NCBI GenBank assembly: GCA_035578905.1
Contig: JAQJVL010002592.1
Span: 1-64,000 of the forward strand
From: Stictocephala bisonia
Taxonomy: Eukaryota > Arthropoda > Insecta > Hemiptera > Membracidae
Length of the DNA stretch: 64,000 bases
Direction: 5' to 3'
Numbering within the stretch: position 1 is the stretch's first letter; each line of letters begins with the position of its first letter. The position numbers were made by a program, and so were the translations under genes. Of the stretch, positions 47,506 through 61,335 are shown piece after piece. Below the pieces are notes generated by a model that saw nothing but the letters and a program-made list of their open reading frames with translations, ran no database searches and was not told the origin of the DNA.

Positions 47506-48585
47506 TATACTTTTCATATAAAACATTTTATAATGAATGAATAATTTGTATCCATTTGACCCTTATTTAACCTTTATTTGAAATACAGTTATTAGCCTAA
47601 CTTTATTCAAATATAACGCACTAAATTTTAAAGATTTTTGTTCATTTAAAGTTCATTACATGCTTTTACGGAAGGTAAAATAATGTATAAAACAATTCAT
47701 CACATTTATAAAAGCACTTTGGTATGACGTAGTACAATAACGCTAGAATATTGGCCAAGAAATGTGGCAATATTGACACTCAATGTCATCTGCACAGTAC
47801 AAATTAGCTTAATCATAAATTTAAGATCAAATAAAAATAAAACAAATTAATTTTGTCACTTTAAGCATTCTACATTTAAAGAAGTATTTTTTGGATCCCT
47901 ATAGTCTGTGGTATCTTAGCATTGTTTGCCGAAATCAATCACTATAATATTTTTGCATTTTGTATTTATATTGTAATAAATTTGTGTTTTGTGATGTTCC
48001 CTTGTATTTTGTTTATATTTATCAAGAGCTTGATTTTAGCCAAAAAGATATTGAGCACAAAAACTGTGCACAATATACTGTTATTTTTTTAAAGTGTGTC
48101 TTTGTTGCTCAGACACAAAGATTATTATCTTATTAATATTGAAAAATGTTATCAATATTTTTTTAATATAAATAACATTCTTAAAATAAAAAAATGTGTT
48201 GTGATCAGCTCAGTTGTAGTGTTAAAGTTTCTTTTTAAAAAAATTCCAGTTTAGATTACATTTATCGACATCCAAACGAGATGTGGTTGGACCCGTAAAT
48301 CACAGATATGACAGCGCAAAAACCGCGTTATCAAAATACTGGCGTTATCTATCAGCTAGTTTTCAAATACATTGATGCGTATGAAGACAAAATATAACAA
48401 AAGTTTAAACCAAAATTATTTTTTATTTACGTTTATGGCCTGTAATATAATAAATAATGTTGCAATAGGCCTATTTATTATAGACCTATAAATATAATAA
48501 ATAGGCCTTACGATATTTGTAAATGAAGATGTAATTCTTTTTTAATTCAAGCACCGCTTTTATAACCTCCTTACAAAATCCGCAT

Positions 48586-48588
<3 letters not shown>
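47506..48588. other. AT-rich intergenic, no gene recognised
   Basis: Contains one strong hairpin (48467-48508). Otherwise no feature. Confidence 0.45.
48467..48508. repeat. Perfect 15-bp hairpin
   Basis: AGGCCTATTTATTAT at 48467-48481 pairs exactly with 48494-48508 around a 12-base loop. Confidence 0.75.

Positions 48589-48658
<70 letters not shown>
48589..48658. repeat. (GA)n microsatellite
   Basis: An uninterrupted GA dinucleotide run of about 35 repeats, followed by TATATTAG. Confidence 0.98.
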
Positions 48659-48660
<2 letters not shown>

Positions 48661-50660
48661 TATTAGTTTAAATTAAATAATACAAAAAACTACATAATGG
48701 ACAAAACTTTACTATAATTAATAAGTCGTAGTTAGTTGTCATTTAATATTTTGATTTATTTATTTTATTTTTTGAATATTGCTAGTAGAAGGTTGAACAT
48801 ACATTTATATATAATTGCTAACTATTGCTAAAAAAAAGGTGTTTTAAACATTTTTAACACACGTATGCTAGAGATGTATTTACTAATACACTTCTTGTAA
48901 TCGGATAACATTTACAAGAACATTGACAGGTTATTCTTGTAGTCGTAACTCGTATAATCTTGTACTGACAGAATTGTTCGTTGTCTAAAATAGTACTCTA
49001 CCACATACAGCTTAGCTCTCTACATCTTCCAATTATGTTCATTGTTTGAGGAGAATATATATAAGCATGGTTAAATAAATGCACTTTTCTGATACCAATG
49101 TTTTTAGGTATATGTTTAATAAAATGAATTGCGTTAAGTTGAATTAAATTGTGACCCCTTAGTTTTAAACACATATCACAAATTCACAACATTTTAACAT
49201 TACTTTTTACAATAACCTTTTTAGCTGTAAATGCACTTAATAATACATTTTTCTATATAAATTTTTATTGATATGGATGCCAAACAACCTATAGTACAAT
49301 AACTTGTGATGATGAAAACATTGATATAGGAATATTTATCATAAAATAAACTATGTATAGTTAAAGAGAAATGTTAAAAATACTCAAATTAGTGACGCTT
49401 TAACATTATAAAGGCCACTTTAAAAGTTCATAATTTAAAACAAAACTTTTAGTTTAATATAAAAGAACGTAATTTGTATCTATTAATTTTAACTTGTATA
49501 ATAACTGTTATGATGCAAATATAATAGTTGCAGGGTGAAATAAAGGATATTTTTGATTTTTTTAACGTACTTTTAAGGAAATGCATTTTTGGATAATGGT
49601 TATGCCAAAAGAAGTTTGTAAAATATATAGGTTTAAAAAAATCTACAATGCATAAAATTAATTATTTGAGCAAAATACATATGTTAAAGAATAGGAAGTG
49701 GAAGTTTCTATTAGAAAAAATATTCAAAGATTTTCATTTTTGGTATAAAAATACACTATCAAATAATTTATAAGATAAGGCTATGAAAAGGAATCCGAGT
49801 ATATTCTGTACACAAAATACGATATAAATATTGTGTTATTTAATATAATTATGGTAATAAGTTTCTTTTACAAACTATATTTACATTGTTAACTATTTTT
49901 AAAACGTGATTTTCAATTAAAATTAAGTATTATAGATAAATTTATTCATAAATATTCTGAGATATTAATGTAATATTAAAATCGTGCATGCTTATAATAT
50001 TTGAAAAGTAATAATATAAAGTATAAATACATTTGACAAGAAATAATTTACACATAATTTCTTAATGTATTATTTATATCTCTATTTTCTTTGTATTGAT
50101 CATATAACAAAACAGTAAAAAATGTTTTGCACAATACTTTAGCTGTATCACGTTTGAAATACCAAACTTCTTCAGGTCAGCAAACAGCAAAGTTCTTGAG
50201 GTTTAGGTAACTTTTATTTGCGTCCTTGTGCGAGCTTTTAACAAAATCCCTTATTCGGTATTTTTTTTATGTAAAGGAAATAAAATTGTTTTTATGCTAT
50301 AGTTAGTAGTATACGTATAATACAAATTCACTTAAGCATGTAAACGTTTGCCAGTAGCCTTTACCGGACGTGCAACTTTAGTGTGGCTGTTCCCTGGCTA
50401 GGTAACCAGTGAGGGATCCCATGCTTCCAGCCCCCCAGCCCCACCCAGTCGTTGGTGTTGGTTTAAACATCATCTTAAGTTCCAATGTTTGTGTTACAGA
50501 GATTTCTTAGCCCTAACTTCACATGGTAAAGTAAGACATTCTTAGTGTTTTTTTAAAGAAGTACGCACGATATAACATATAGAAGGCTAGCCTATGTTAG
50601 TTTATTTTAAGTGCAGTATATCTTAATATTAATAAAATTAAAAAGCATAGTATATTATGT
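48659..50660. other. AT-rich intergenic, no gene recognised
   Basis: No recognised feature. A GC-richer patch at about 50360-50460, with C runs, has no open frame or motif that I recognise. Confidence 0.45.
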
Positions 50661-50704
50661 GTGCAATAATTTACTGACTATACATGTTTATTACTAATAG
50701 GAAT
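50661..50704. repeat. 44-bp direct repeat, left of small array
   Basis: Identical to 51036-51079 except for one base (TACATG versus TAAATG). It begins GTGCAATAATTTACTGAC and ends ACTAATAGGAAT. Confidence 0.93.
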
Positions 50705-50930
50705 CTACAGTACCACTGTACGTGTATGGGTGGAAGGGTGGGACAGTACCACTGTACGTGAATGGGTGGGAGAGTGTGACAGTACCACTGTACGTGTATG
50801 GGTGGGTGGGTAGGTAATACCTTTGTACCTTTGTACGTATACGGCTGGTTAGATGGGTTAATGCCATTGTACGTGTGTGGGTGGGCTGGTGGATCAATAC
50901 TTCTGTACTTGTATGTGTGGGGTTCCTCAG
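50705..50930. repeat. Small CGTGTATGG-family array
   Basis: About six copies with CCACTGTACGTGTATGGG plus G-rich linkers, in the same orientation as the 26-30 kb arrays. The later copies are diverged (TTGTACGTATACGG, CTGTACTTGTATG). Open frames of 67-89 codons here are repeat artefacts. Confidence 0.9.
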
Positions 50931-51035
50931 AAAGGGTCATTTATTAATAGCCCGATAGCCAGGGCAACTAAGGTACGTCAATGACTACATATAGACGTAC
51001 GTTAGTTACGTGGGGACGTACATTGGGGACGTACA

Positions 51036-51079
51036 GTGCAATAATTTACTGACTATAAATGTTTATTACTAATAGGAAT
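51036..51079. repeat. 44-bp direct repeat, right of small array
   Basis: Partner of 50661-50704. Between the array end and this copy lie about 100 bases with four GACGTAC-like motifs. Confidence 0.93.
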
Positions 51080-54000
51080 ATTACTAATTTAGAAAAACAA
51101 TTTTGAAGTAGATGGCAGGACTTCATTAGGTTTAAAATTGTTTGTAGATAAAAATATAGGATTAGGGTAAAATAAAAGGTAACTTGTATAGTGTTGAACC
51201 ATATAATAGGATATCTCTTCTATTTACGGGGAATTCCTCGCTTTTTGTAGGTAACTTAAAGAATGTTTATGAATTTTACACACAAAATTTTCAGAGGTTT
51301 CTCTCTGATCATTAAGAGTAATTGTTACTTGTTTGTTATAACCTAAAAATCAAATGGAATACATTTCATATATTTGTTATTGAACACTGTGCGTTATTCT
51401 ATGTTAAAATAACTCACCTACTAGGTCAAAATTTGAGGATAGTTTTTATAAATAAATACTTATACAATGTTTTTCTTTTCATTCGGTCTTATACTTTTGG
51501 TTAAAATCCTAGATATTCGATGTACCATTCACAATCATAATTTTACATAAAATTAATTAAGTGAAGTTCTTAAATATCATATATGTAACTTGTATATTTT
51601 TATTCTGCAAGCTAAAAGTTGGCTACCATAACAACCAGTGTCTAATTTATGTTTCCACACAGAAATAACCAATGTGAAGTGAATTCCACTGTAAATTGAG
51701 ACCTTGTAAATGTGCGCTTACAATAGAATTAGGATAGTGGAATTAGCTGTAGGTTGGACGAACTGAGTGCACATTTGACTGCAAAGGGAAAACACTGATA
51801 ACGTGTTAAATACGAAGCATGTCAGTAAATATTAAATTACTAAAAACTGTAACATGCAAAGCTATTCTCGTTGTAATATGGCCAGTAGGTTTGTAGTAGT
51901 ACATTGAACCTGCTACCCTCCTAATAGTTTTAATCCCGCAAAAGGAAGAAAGAGTTCAATAAAGATTAATGAAGGGGTCTCATATATAAAGTTGGTAGAC
52001 TTAAATAAAAACTTTTACTTAAGTCTACTTAAGACTCCTTCTATACATAAAGTTGGTAGACTTAAATAAAAAACTTTAGTAGTTTAGTATACCCAAAACA
52101 TTAAACTAAAATAAAGTAACGTTTATCAGATGGAATAAGGACTACCATATAAGACAGTATTACACAGATACAGGCTGGTGATAAAGCACAGAATGGACTT
52201 AAATAACAATCCGAACGACTTCAGGTAAAGAAATAAAACTTGTTTCGTCATAACTACAATTATAATTATATTTTACGAAGTAACTACAGTTGTTTCATGA
52301 TCAGGGGATAGCACGCAATGAGTCATATGTTGAGTAGTACATCAAATCAAAGGTCTTTAGGAGTTTAAATGAACCTAATACTTCGATTAATATTTGAATG
52401 ATTAAATTTGATTAATAACCTTCTGGATTTACTGGTAATTAATTATTTACCGCTATCTATATATTTATTCATGTCAATATTGATCTTACTAATTCTGTAA
52501 TTTTTAGGACTGCATTATTGATTGTTGTAATTTAAAGCTGTTCATTTGATTATTGTATTACTCGATACTCGATTAATTTTATTCTTTAGTATATATCATA
52601 TTTTTATTAAATTGTAGTCTTATGACTTTATTGTAAAAACCAATTACATAAATAAAAAAATATTGAATAATAAGAAATTAACGTATTCTTATAAATAATT
52701 TAAAACTTTACAAAAACTAAATACGGTTATAAATCATACATATAAGTATTTTTGAGGGGTAATCACTGCATGAATCAAAATATTAACAGATATATTATTA
52801 CTTTTTTGTAGTGTAACTCAAATGGTTTGAATAGATAGATAATTACAATAATAGGTTTATTACAGTAAGCATACGTAACACTAAATTTTTTATAAGTAGT
52901 AAGTAAATTATTTAATTTCGAAAATATTGAAACTTTGAATAGTATTTATATTATTATAAGTACTTTTTTGACTTTAATAAAAAAAATCCGTTCAAAAACT
53001 ATTGTTATACTAATTAGGATATTTTTTAGTATCAATACAAGAAATAATTTCACTTAGTAAAGTCCTTGCAATTTAATTTCATACAACAATAACGATTTTA
53101 AACATAAATTTGTTATTTTAATAAATCATGAGGTGAAAATACGTTTGTCTAATTTCGATATTACGTTAATTGACACAAACAATAGAAGGGACACTACTGC
53201 AGGTGTGTCACCAGACACTTGCATAAACAATAAATGTGGTTAGCTGGAGCATCCTTTCCTTGTTTTAGTTTACAAAATGTATAATGGAGACCTTGCGGTC
53301 CATAACCATTTAAAAAATTTAGTTTTTGTTGTTACTGTGAGATTATTAGAAAAATAAATTATTGAAATTAAATGTATTGTTTTACTAAAAATGTTCTTTC
53401 AGATAAGGTGTATGATTATTTAAATATAAGAAAACTATTTATTTTAATAAAGTGGTTTACACTATTAAAAAGAGATAAGAGTAATTATCTTTTGTTATAT
53501 AGTATTTGATTTTTACTCAAAGGCTTGGACAAACATTAAATATGCAACTTTGGTTCGTGATAAACCTTTTTATGTATAACTCCAATTAATTATAAAATAT
53601 AACATAACTAATAGTATATAAATATATAATAGAGTCATTTAAACATGCTTTCTCGTAAACGTGTTCAGTTGTTTAACATAGTTGGGTTTGAAGAATTTCA
53701 AAATACGTGCTCTCGTAGGAAATCACTATTGAAATAATATTTTATCCAGTAAATGACTCATTAAGAAGTCCTTAGTCAACCCCGGCTGTCTTGTTTATAA
53801 GAAATAAATTTTATTTGGTATGATTTGGCAGGTTTATTCTATGATTACGTAGTTATGAATAAAAATTTGTTAGATGACCAAGAAGATGAACTAAGCTACA
53901 AAACATATCCTTAAATTAAAAAAGGGGTAATTCGCTATTATACAATTTTATTAATTTAGTATTCCTATTACTAAAATTTTTTATTAGTTTTTACTATAAT

Positions 54001-54370
54001 TTATTTTTTGGATTGGCCAATATATATCAAGTAACAGTGACTGCAAAGCAATGAGCTTAGTAACTCCATTATGGGTCAGAAACTGCTTTGAGACAAAACT
54101 GTTTTAACTGTTATTATAAGTGGGTCCATTCTTACAAAATATGGTAGATGTAGTAACAAAGTACTCGTACGTTTTTAAACAAATGTGTAGTCAATCTATA
54201 ACAATGCAGTTTTAATGAACTACAAAATTCACTTTTTAAATATTACCCATCACACGCAGTGGCTTCAACAACAAATCGGAATAAGCTTAACAGTCAAACG
54301 TATAGTTTTTCTGTAATATTAGAAACTGAATTAATTTTACTTAATAATTAAGTACTTAATTATTGCATCA
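51080..54370. other. AT-rich intergenic, no gene recognised
   Basis: Contains a ~29-base direct duplication (ATAAAGTTGGTAGACTTAAA at about 51987 and 52036) with an inverted fragment between. Otherwise nothing recognised. Confidence 0.45.
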
Positions 54371-54520
54371 TGGTGGCTCAGTGGTTAACGCTTCGGACTG
54401 CGGAGGGAAAGTTCCAAGGTCGAATCCGCACTGAGCCAGCGGTCGGTACTTCACACGTTGAGTAAAGTTCAGCCACAGACTTGCGGGTAAAGTTTTATTC
54501 AATAACAAAAAAATAATGTT
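54367..54520 (+). mobile_element. tRNA-derived SINE, copy 2
   Basis: The head TGGTGGCTCAGTGGTTAACG contains an A box TGGCTCAGTGG (54374-54384), and GGTCGAATCC (54418-54427) is the B box. The shared AAGTTCCAAGGT block before the B box and the shared GGT..CGTTGA..AGTAAA body link it to the copy at 47357. It then runs into an A-rich end near 54510. The head could derive from several tRNAs; I do not assign one. Confidence 0.75.
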
Positions 54521-55290
54521 CAATAATGAACCTAGTTACGACAAAACTTTAATAAGTATTATTTGGGGGAATTTATAATGATGATAATTATGACAAAAGA
54601 GTTTAAGTTTATTTTTTAGATTAAAACATTCTGGTTAGTGATAAATTAATTCTTAATAATTAATTGTTTAATTATTAATTAGGTTAGTAATTCTTGATAG
54701 TCATTATTTATTGTTTTAATAATTATTAAAAATTATTTATATTATATTAAACTAGTAACGGTTTCTTTACACAAATGCTGTGTCTAACCCAAAGTATAAC
54801 TAAACAGAAAGTGAGATGTAATGTAATATATCTATGCAAATCAAAGTTTATGGCAAACATGACCTTTTAAATACTTTATGTAACAATGATAGTAATAAAG
54901 CCACTGAAGGATGAATTGCTGTTTAATATGCATGGGTGTGAAGCTAAAATATAAGAATGTAAAAGCTATAATAAACCAAATTAAAAAAATTACAACTTGA
55001 TGTTAATGTATATTTTGGTTTTCACTGTCCTTGTGGAATTTATCATACTAATTAAACTGTATCTGTCATATAAGTGCATTATGACGGGAAAAATGGTCAA
55101 GAAATTACACAATTTAAGCTATTATTCTTACTGTAGAAATCTGAACTGTCATAAACATTAACCTGAATAACTAATTGTTAATAAAACCAAATTTCGAAAT
55201 TAAAATTACCAAGGACTCTTATACCAACGAAAAAATTCCAGCTAGTGAGGCCAAATAAAACTTTCCTTAATCAAGTTACTCATTTAAGGG
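54521..55290. other. AT-rich intergenic, no gene recognised
   Basis: No recognised feature. Confidence 0.5.
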
Positions 55291-56404
55291 ATTTCTCTAG
55301 CCGAAGGAGACACCATGCCAAACAGTCCAGAATGTTTCTAGCTGAAGGAAACACCACACCAAACAGTCCAGAATGTTTCTAGCCGAAGGAGACACCACGC
55401 CAAACAGTCCAGAATGTTTCTAGCCGAAGGAGACACCACGCCAAACAGTCCAGAATGTTTCTAGCCGAAGGAGACACCACGCCAAACAGTCCAGAATGTT
55501 TCTAGCCGAAGGAGACACCACGCCAGACAGTCCAGAACATTTCTAGCCGAAGGAGACACCACGCCAGACAGTCCAGAGTGTTTCTAGCCGAAGGAGACAC
55601 CACGCCAAACAGTCCAGAATGTTTCTAGCCGAAGGAGACACCACGCCAAACAGTCCAGAATGTTTCTAGCCGAAGGAGACACCACGCCAAACAGTCCAGA
55701 ATGTTTCTAGCTGAAGGAGACACCACGCCAAACAGTCCAGATTGTTTCTAGCTGAAGGAGACACCACGCCAAACAGTCCAGAATGTTTCTAGCCGAAGGA
55801 GACACCACACCAAACTGTCCAGAATGTTTATAGCCGAAGGAGACACCACGCCAAACAGTCCAGAATGTTTCTAGCCGAAGGAGACACCACGCCAAACAGT
55901 CCAGAATGTTTCTAGCCGAAAGAGACACCACGCCAAACAGTCCAGAATGTTTCTAGCCGAAGGAGACACCACGCCAAACAGTCCAGAATGTTTCTAGCCG
56001 AAGGAGACACCACGCCAAACAGTCCAGAATGTTTCTAGCCGAAGGAGACACCACGCCAAACAGTCCAGAATGTTTCTAGCCGAAGGAGACACCACGCTAA
56101 ACAGTCCAGAATGTTTCTAGCCGAAGGAGACACCACGCCAAACAGTCCAGAATGTTTCTAGCCGAAGGAGACACCACGCCAAACAGTCCAGAATGTTTCT
56201 AGTCGAAGGAGACACCACGCCAAACAGTCCAGAATGTTTCTAGCCGAAGGAGACACCACGACAAACAGTCCAGAATGTTTCTAGCCGAAGGAGACACCAC
56301 GCCAAACAGTCCAGAATGTTTCTAGCCGAAGGAGACACCACGCCAAACAGTCCAGAATGTTTCTAGCCGAAAGAGACACCACGCCAAACAGTCCAGAATG
56401 TTTT
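55291..56404. repeat. 41-bp minisatellite
   Basis: About 27 highly similar copies of a 41-bp unit with AGCCGAAGGAGACACCACGC and CAAACAGTCCAGAATGTTTC halves. Most copies differ by zero to two bases. GC content is well above the surroundings. An open frame at 55707-55931 minus is a repeat artefact. Confidence 0.97.
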
Positions 56405-59400
56405 GAAAAGTATCATAATGTCTACACTAACGCTCCAATTATATTTAAAATTTGAGAAATATCTGTACATTAACCTTTATTAGAACTTGTAATTGTTACC
56501 TGATTGTTCATGATAGTCCAAATTGAATATTTTATACTATGTTATTTTTTTATTATATTGTAAGTAGTATGGAAGGTATTTTTGACAAGAAGTAACGATT
56601 TTTCAACGTAGTAACAACTGAGTTATTTCATTACTTTAGACGACAGTCACTCTCCCCCCCCTCTCACACCGTTTTCGTCTCTTGAAAGCCAATTACTGGA
56701 GGTTAAAAGGAAATGTAACCCCAACGGCTTGCAACGTTGCTCGTAACGACCAACAAGCAGTTTTACGTGGAGTTTTTGCCAAACACTAAAAAATAGTTGC
56801 TGCAAACAATACGTAATGCACAGTTTGTATATATCAGCTAAACAAAATAATACTACGTATAGTAAATATTAAAACACAAATCTATTGATAATTTGGAAAA
56901 TTAAATAAATTTAAGTAAGTAAATTTTATGATAACTTGAAACTTAACATACCCAGTCCATGCATATTATATTCAGACAACTGTTTCATCACCCCCCCCCC
57001 CCGGTGGCAAGTTGATATGATCTGGTCTGTACTAATATATTATGATAATAAAATGGTATTTGGTTAGTTTTTATTTTTAATAAACCAACAATACAATTAA
57101 ATAGCTTAAGCCTCAATTTCATAAATTGAATGATATTGATCTAATACGAATACCACACTTACTTTAATGTAAATTAGTGTTGATACTAACACAATGACCG
57201 GGTAATCCAATGGGTGTCAAAGTGTAACATAAGTTTACACTTATATGCACAAAAAAAAAAAAAATACCAAAAAAAGATTTTTAACATTTTCCACATATAC
57301 ACATATTTTTATAAAGTACCCCGATACGATAAGTAAAAAAAACATTTAAAAAGCTCGCTACATATTTGATACTGTAACAAATGTTTGATGTCCACAAATT
57401 ATGCATTTTCAGATTTTTTATTACATTTTTTAAAAAATAATAACTTTCTTTCTAAATTTATAACTGACTTAGATTACTAGTTTTCCTCTATTCATATGTG
57501 AAGCTAATAGTTCTAAATACATACTAAATATCTCAAACTTATCTAGGCCTATATTAACTCAGATACACATATCTATTGCAGCGACATTAATTAATGTATA
57601 GTAAACGTTAGGTTATTAAATTCATGACTGTAAAACATCTTAAAATCTGTTACACATTTCAATACGCTAGGTTTTTTTAATGAATTAATTTTTCTTAACA
57701 TGTTTATTGTTAAGTAAAATTAACATTTTATTGTTCTTAGTAATGCACATTTATAATTTGTAGGAATAAAAAAATGCTTAAAACACAATATTAAATACTA
57801 ACATTAAAATATGGTCAGTTTACATCAATGTATAGTAATAAATTGAGAATAATTGTGTATCATAGTTATTGATATAATACATATAATCCGACTTTGTTCT
57901 ACTACAAAAAAGTACACATTATATTGCTTAGAGTATAATTTTTTTAACTCATGTTTTGTAAAACAGTGCATTATATCATGTATACTAACATTATTATTTA
58001 TATCCCCTTTTGGTCTCTTCTTCCTGTTACCTATCAGACAATCTGACTTCATCTGTCATGCTGAGCTTTATTCTTAGCCAACGTGATCTACCCACAATGG
58101 GTGTTGGTGGTGGTAAGTTTTTTCTACATGTGTGTGGGTAGTCTTGGTTGTGTTTCAGTACATTAGTTTGTCATTTGCCTTTGATTGTTCCTTAAAATTG
58201 TTCATTGTGATACGACTATCTTTTCTAAACTAATAAAGGTTAGGATATAATCGTATGCACATTACAATAGTTATGTATACATAACAAAATGAAGTTTAAA
58301 ACTATTTACTTCCTAAGCCTCCGAAAAACAAAGAACGGTATTTACTTAAAAAATCAATAGTGATTGAAGTTGGTATTGAACATTTAAGTAATTACCGAAG
58401 TAAAAATAATGCAAGTAACATGAACGTTGTTTCATGTAAAACAAATGAATTTTAGGTAAACCATATTCAGTGATTTCTCAGTGGGATTTTTTAAAGGTAA
58501 ATGTAACAGGTTAGGAAAAATTAATTTTTGGTGAATAAATATGCCGTATTTTTGTCCAATATTAAAAGTAAGCAGAATGTATTTAGTTAACATTACAAGT
58601 GCCAACATTTCACGAATGGTTTCAACGAGTAAATAAACCAGTGATTTGCCGGGTGGTTTTATTTAATCCTTTAATTAACTGTTCTGTTTTTGGAAATATT
58701 TACTTACTTTTAATAAACATCGTTATACCCAATCGTTCATAGAAAAACATTAATTTTAAGGGTCATTATGATTTTTTAATTCATTTCCTACTGGCAAAGC
58801 CATTACACAAATTACAACGTAAAATATATAAAAAATACATATAGATGAAATATAACATTTTCTTAAGATAACAATGAGATGCTAATATATGGACTACATT
58901 GACGATATGAATATATAGCAATAACAATTAAAATATAATTTATAGTGCAATACAAATAGTATAATAAAACATTCAATAAACAAGTGAAGTAATATTAAAG
59001 AATAAATAACAGCAACCATAATATAAAATATAGGGAACAATAACAAAAAGATATAAATAACTGTTTGCTTACATACCTGGATTAGTATTGATGGGTATGT
59101 ACCTATATTTTGTAACATAAGAATTATTTTGGTAATGTTATAAAAATAAAAAAATACAGTTAAAATATTTATATTATATTTGTTGGCTAAATATCATAAA
59201 AAATAAGAGTATATTTAAGTTTTTAACATTTAAAATATTTTACATTTTTTAATTTTTTTGAAAATAATGATTCATTATCCTCTCATTTTATTCATTTAAA
59301 CATGTATTGAAATATAATTCATAGTAGTATTATAATAAAAAAATAAAAAATAAACTGATACATTATATTAGCAAATGGTGTAAACGTCTTTCTTCGTTTA

Positions 59401-61335
59401 GTTAGTTATAAGTCAGACGTTCAAATGAAGGGAGGTCTACCTAAATTAGAAAAATTTAGGTACATATAAGTTTGAAACATTGTCGCAAATCAGCAATTAA
59501 ATTATAAGTCAATAAAACTTGTTGAATGACAAAAACAATCATTTAAAGACACCGTGCCCCCCAAAAATCATAGCCCAATAAAATCTATATAGTCATAAGT
59601 AGATAATTTAATATATTAGGCTTTAATTAATTAGGCTTTAATATTATTTAAAGCCCAATTTAGATGACCCAATTATAGTGGATTATACTAACTATTTTGA
59701 TTGTCTTTATGAATATACGCTGTTTATTTGTTGTTTAAACTCATAATTTCATAAACTCAAAACATTAATAGCAATGAAGCAACCGCAATTACTGCCCAAG
59801 AGAAAGCTCAGCGTTCATTACAACGCAGGATTAAAAAATAAAATATTGAGATAATCATAAAATATAGAGAGGAAACACTGGCACAAGAATATAGAATAAG
59901 AACCAATGTCACAGAACCGAAATATGGCTTCACGGGAGAGCGGATAGTCTTCTTTTTTCTATAGTAAAGGATATGACATAACTCTCTGAACTTTATTTCT
60001 ATCACAAGATGCACCCTCAAAAAAGTAACTAGCTCCACTACGATATTTGAGTACGTTACTTTACCAGTGTTCACATGACATTGATATTCGTTTATCCAAA
60101 CGTATTTCCACGTACACTTGACAAACTGGAGTTTTAGCTGTACAACGCTCTAGTGTTTGGCAATATTACTTATGGAGTTATTACTATTGTTAGATTATAA
60201 TATTGTTTAAATGCAATATTCAGCCTATATATTATGTTGCTGCTTTTTACTTTGGCACTACTACTTTGGAAAATTTCACAATAAAACATATAAAATATAA
60301 TATTATGTATAAAAATAAGAGATATAAAGTACAAAATTAATTATAAAATATGTTCATACCATTCGAAAAAATTACATTTTAGTCAATAAAGTTTTAATTA
60401 CATTATGACATTTCAACAGGAGTGTTATTAATACTAATCCAGGACTAATAAGAGAATTTATTTCAGTTAAACTAATCGGCTGATTAATCTAATTGACACA
60501 GTTATACTAATTTTAACAAGAAATTTCAGTTCAGTTTTAATATTGTTTCTGAACTTCTTTTATAAAAAAAAGAGTGATAAACTCTTCTTTAACCTTACTT
60601 CTTTTCTTATGCGGAAAACCTTTTGCACAGAGCGTAATAGGGAGATTCTGTAAATACCAAGATTGGAATGGATCTACTTCTAACTCAGGTTTATACACCT
60701 TACACCACTTAGCTACTGGTGAGGTCACCTCGTATAAAAATTACAGTTTAAATTCTAACTATTATCTTATTAAATATTTGGGTGATTTAACATAAATATG
60801 TTGTTGGGAAATTATTTTAGTTTATAAAACAATAGTCTAATAATTTCATTGAGAATGATTCAAAGCATTTTAAAAGCAAGGCAGCTACATTAGTAGCGAA
60901 CACCATTGCCAAACAGATAGGTGATAACACATTTTCAGCAATATCGCGGACAGCAACACATCCATTATTCATGAACTGCCCTGCTGTGATGCTGACGTAG
61001 CTATTATTAACTAATTTTATCTGCTGAGTTCATATTACATTGAATAATAAGTATTATAATGTGCACTATCATGACCTACTATTATTTTATAATATCTAAC
61101 TTTTTTGCGTATAAATAAACTTTAATTTTATAAAAAATAGTTTAAATATTCAATTTTAAAATACTATAACACAACTGAATCATTCAAATATTCTTTTACT
61201 ATACTAAACTTGCATAGAATTAAGTAGAAATGGAACAAAACTAGTATATATATTTCTGGAGTTGTTATAAAAACCCAGTATTTTTTTTAATTTTTTTCTT
61301 CGTCTATTAGAAGAAGTATGATACTTTACAACAAA
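56405..61335. other. AT-rich intergenic, no gene recognised
   Basis: Holds a C12 run at 56991-57002, an A14 run at 57251-57264 and a small hairpin GGCTTTAA/TTAAAGCC at 59634-59655. A patch at 59800-60075 is open on the minus strand (88 codons, KVTYSNIVVELVTFLRV start) without a recognised domain. Frames at 57825-58077 and 60537-60795 overlap on both strands and look like chance. Confidence 0.4.

Noticed and set aside
50671..50940. Two overlapping minus-strand frames rich in Pro, Thr, His and Tyr
   Set aside because: They read through the small CGTGTATGG array and are the same artefact as at 29-30 kb.
55707..55931. 74-codon frame in the 41-bp array
   Set aside because: Repeat artefact; opens and closes with unit variants.
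57825..58077. Overlapping 74-75 codon frames on both strands
   Set aside because: They mirror each other, have no motif, and are typical chance frames in AT-rich DNA.
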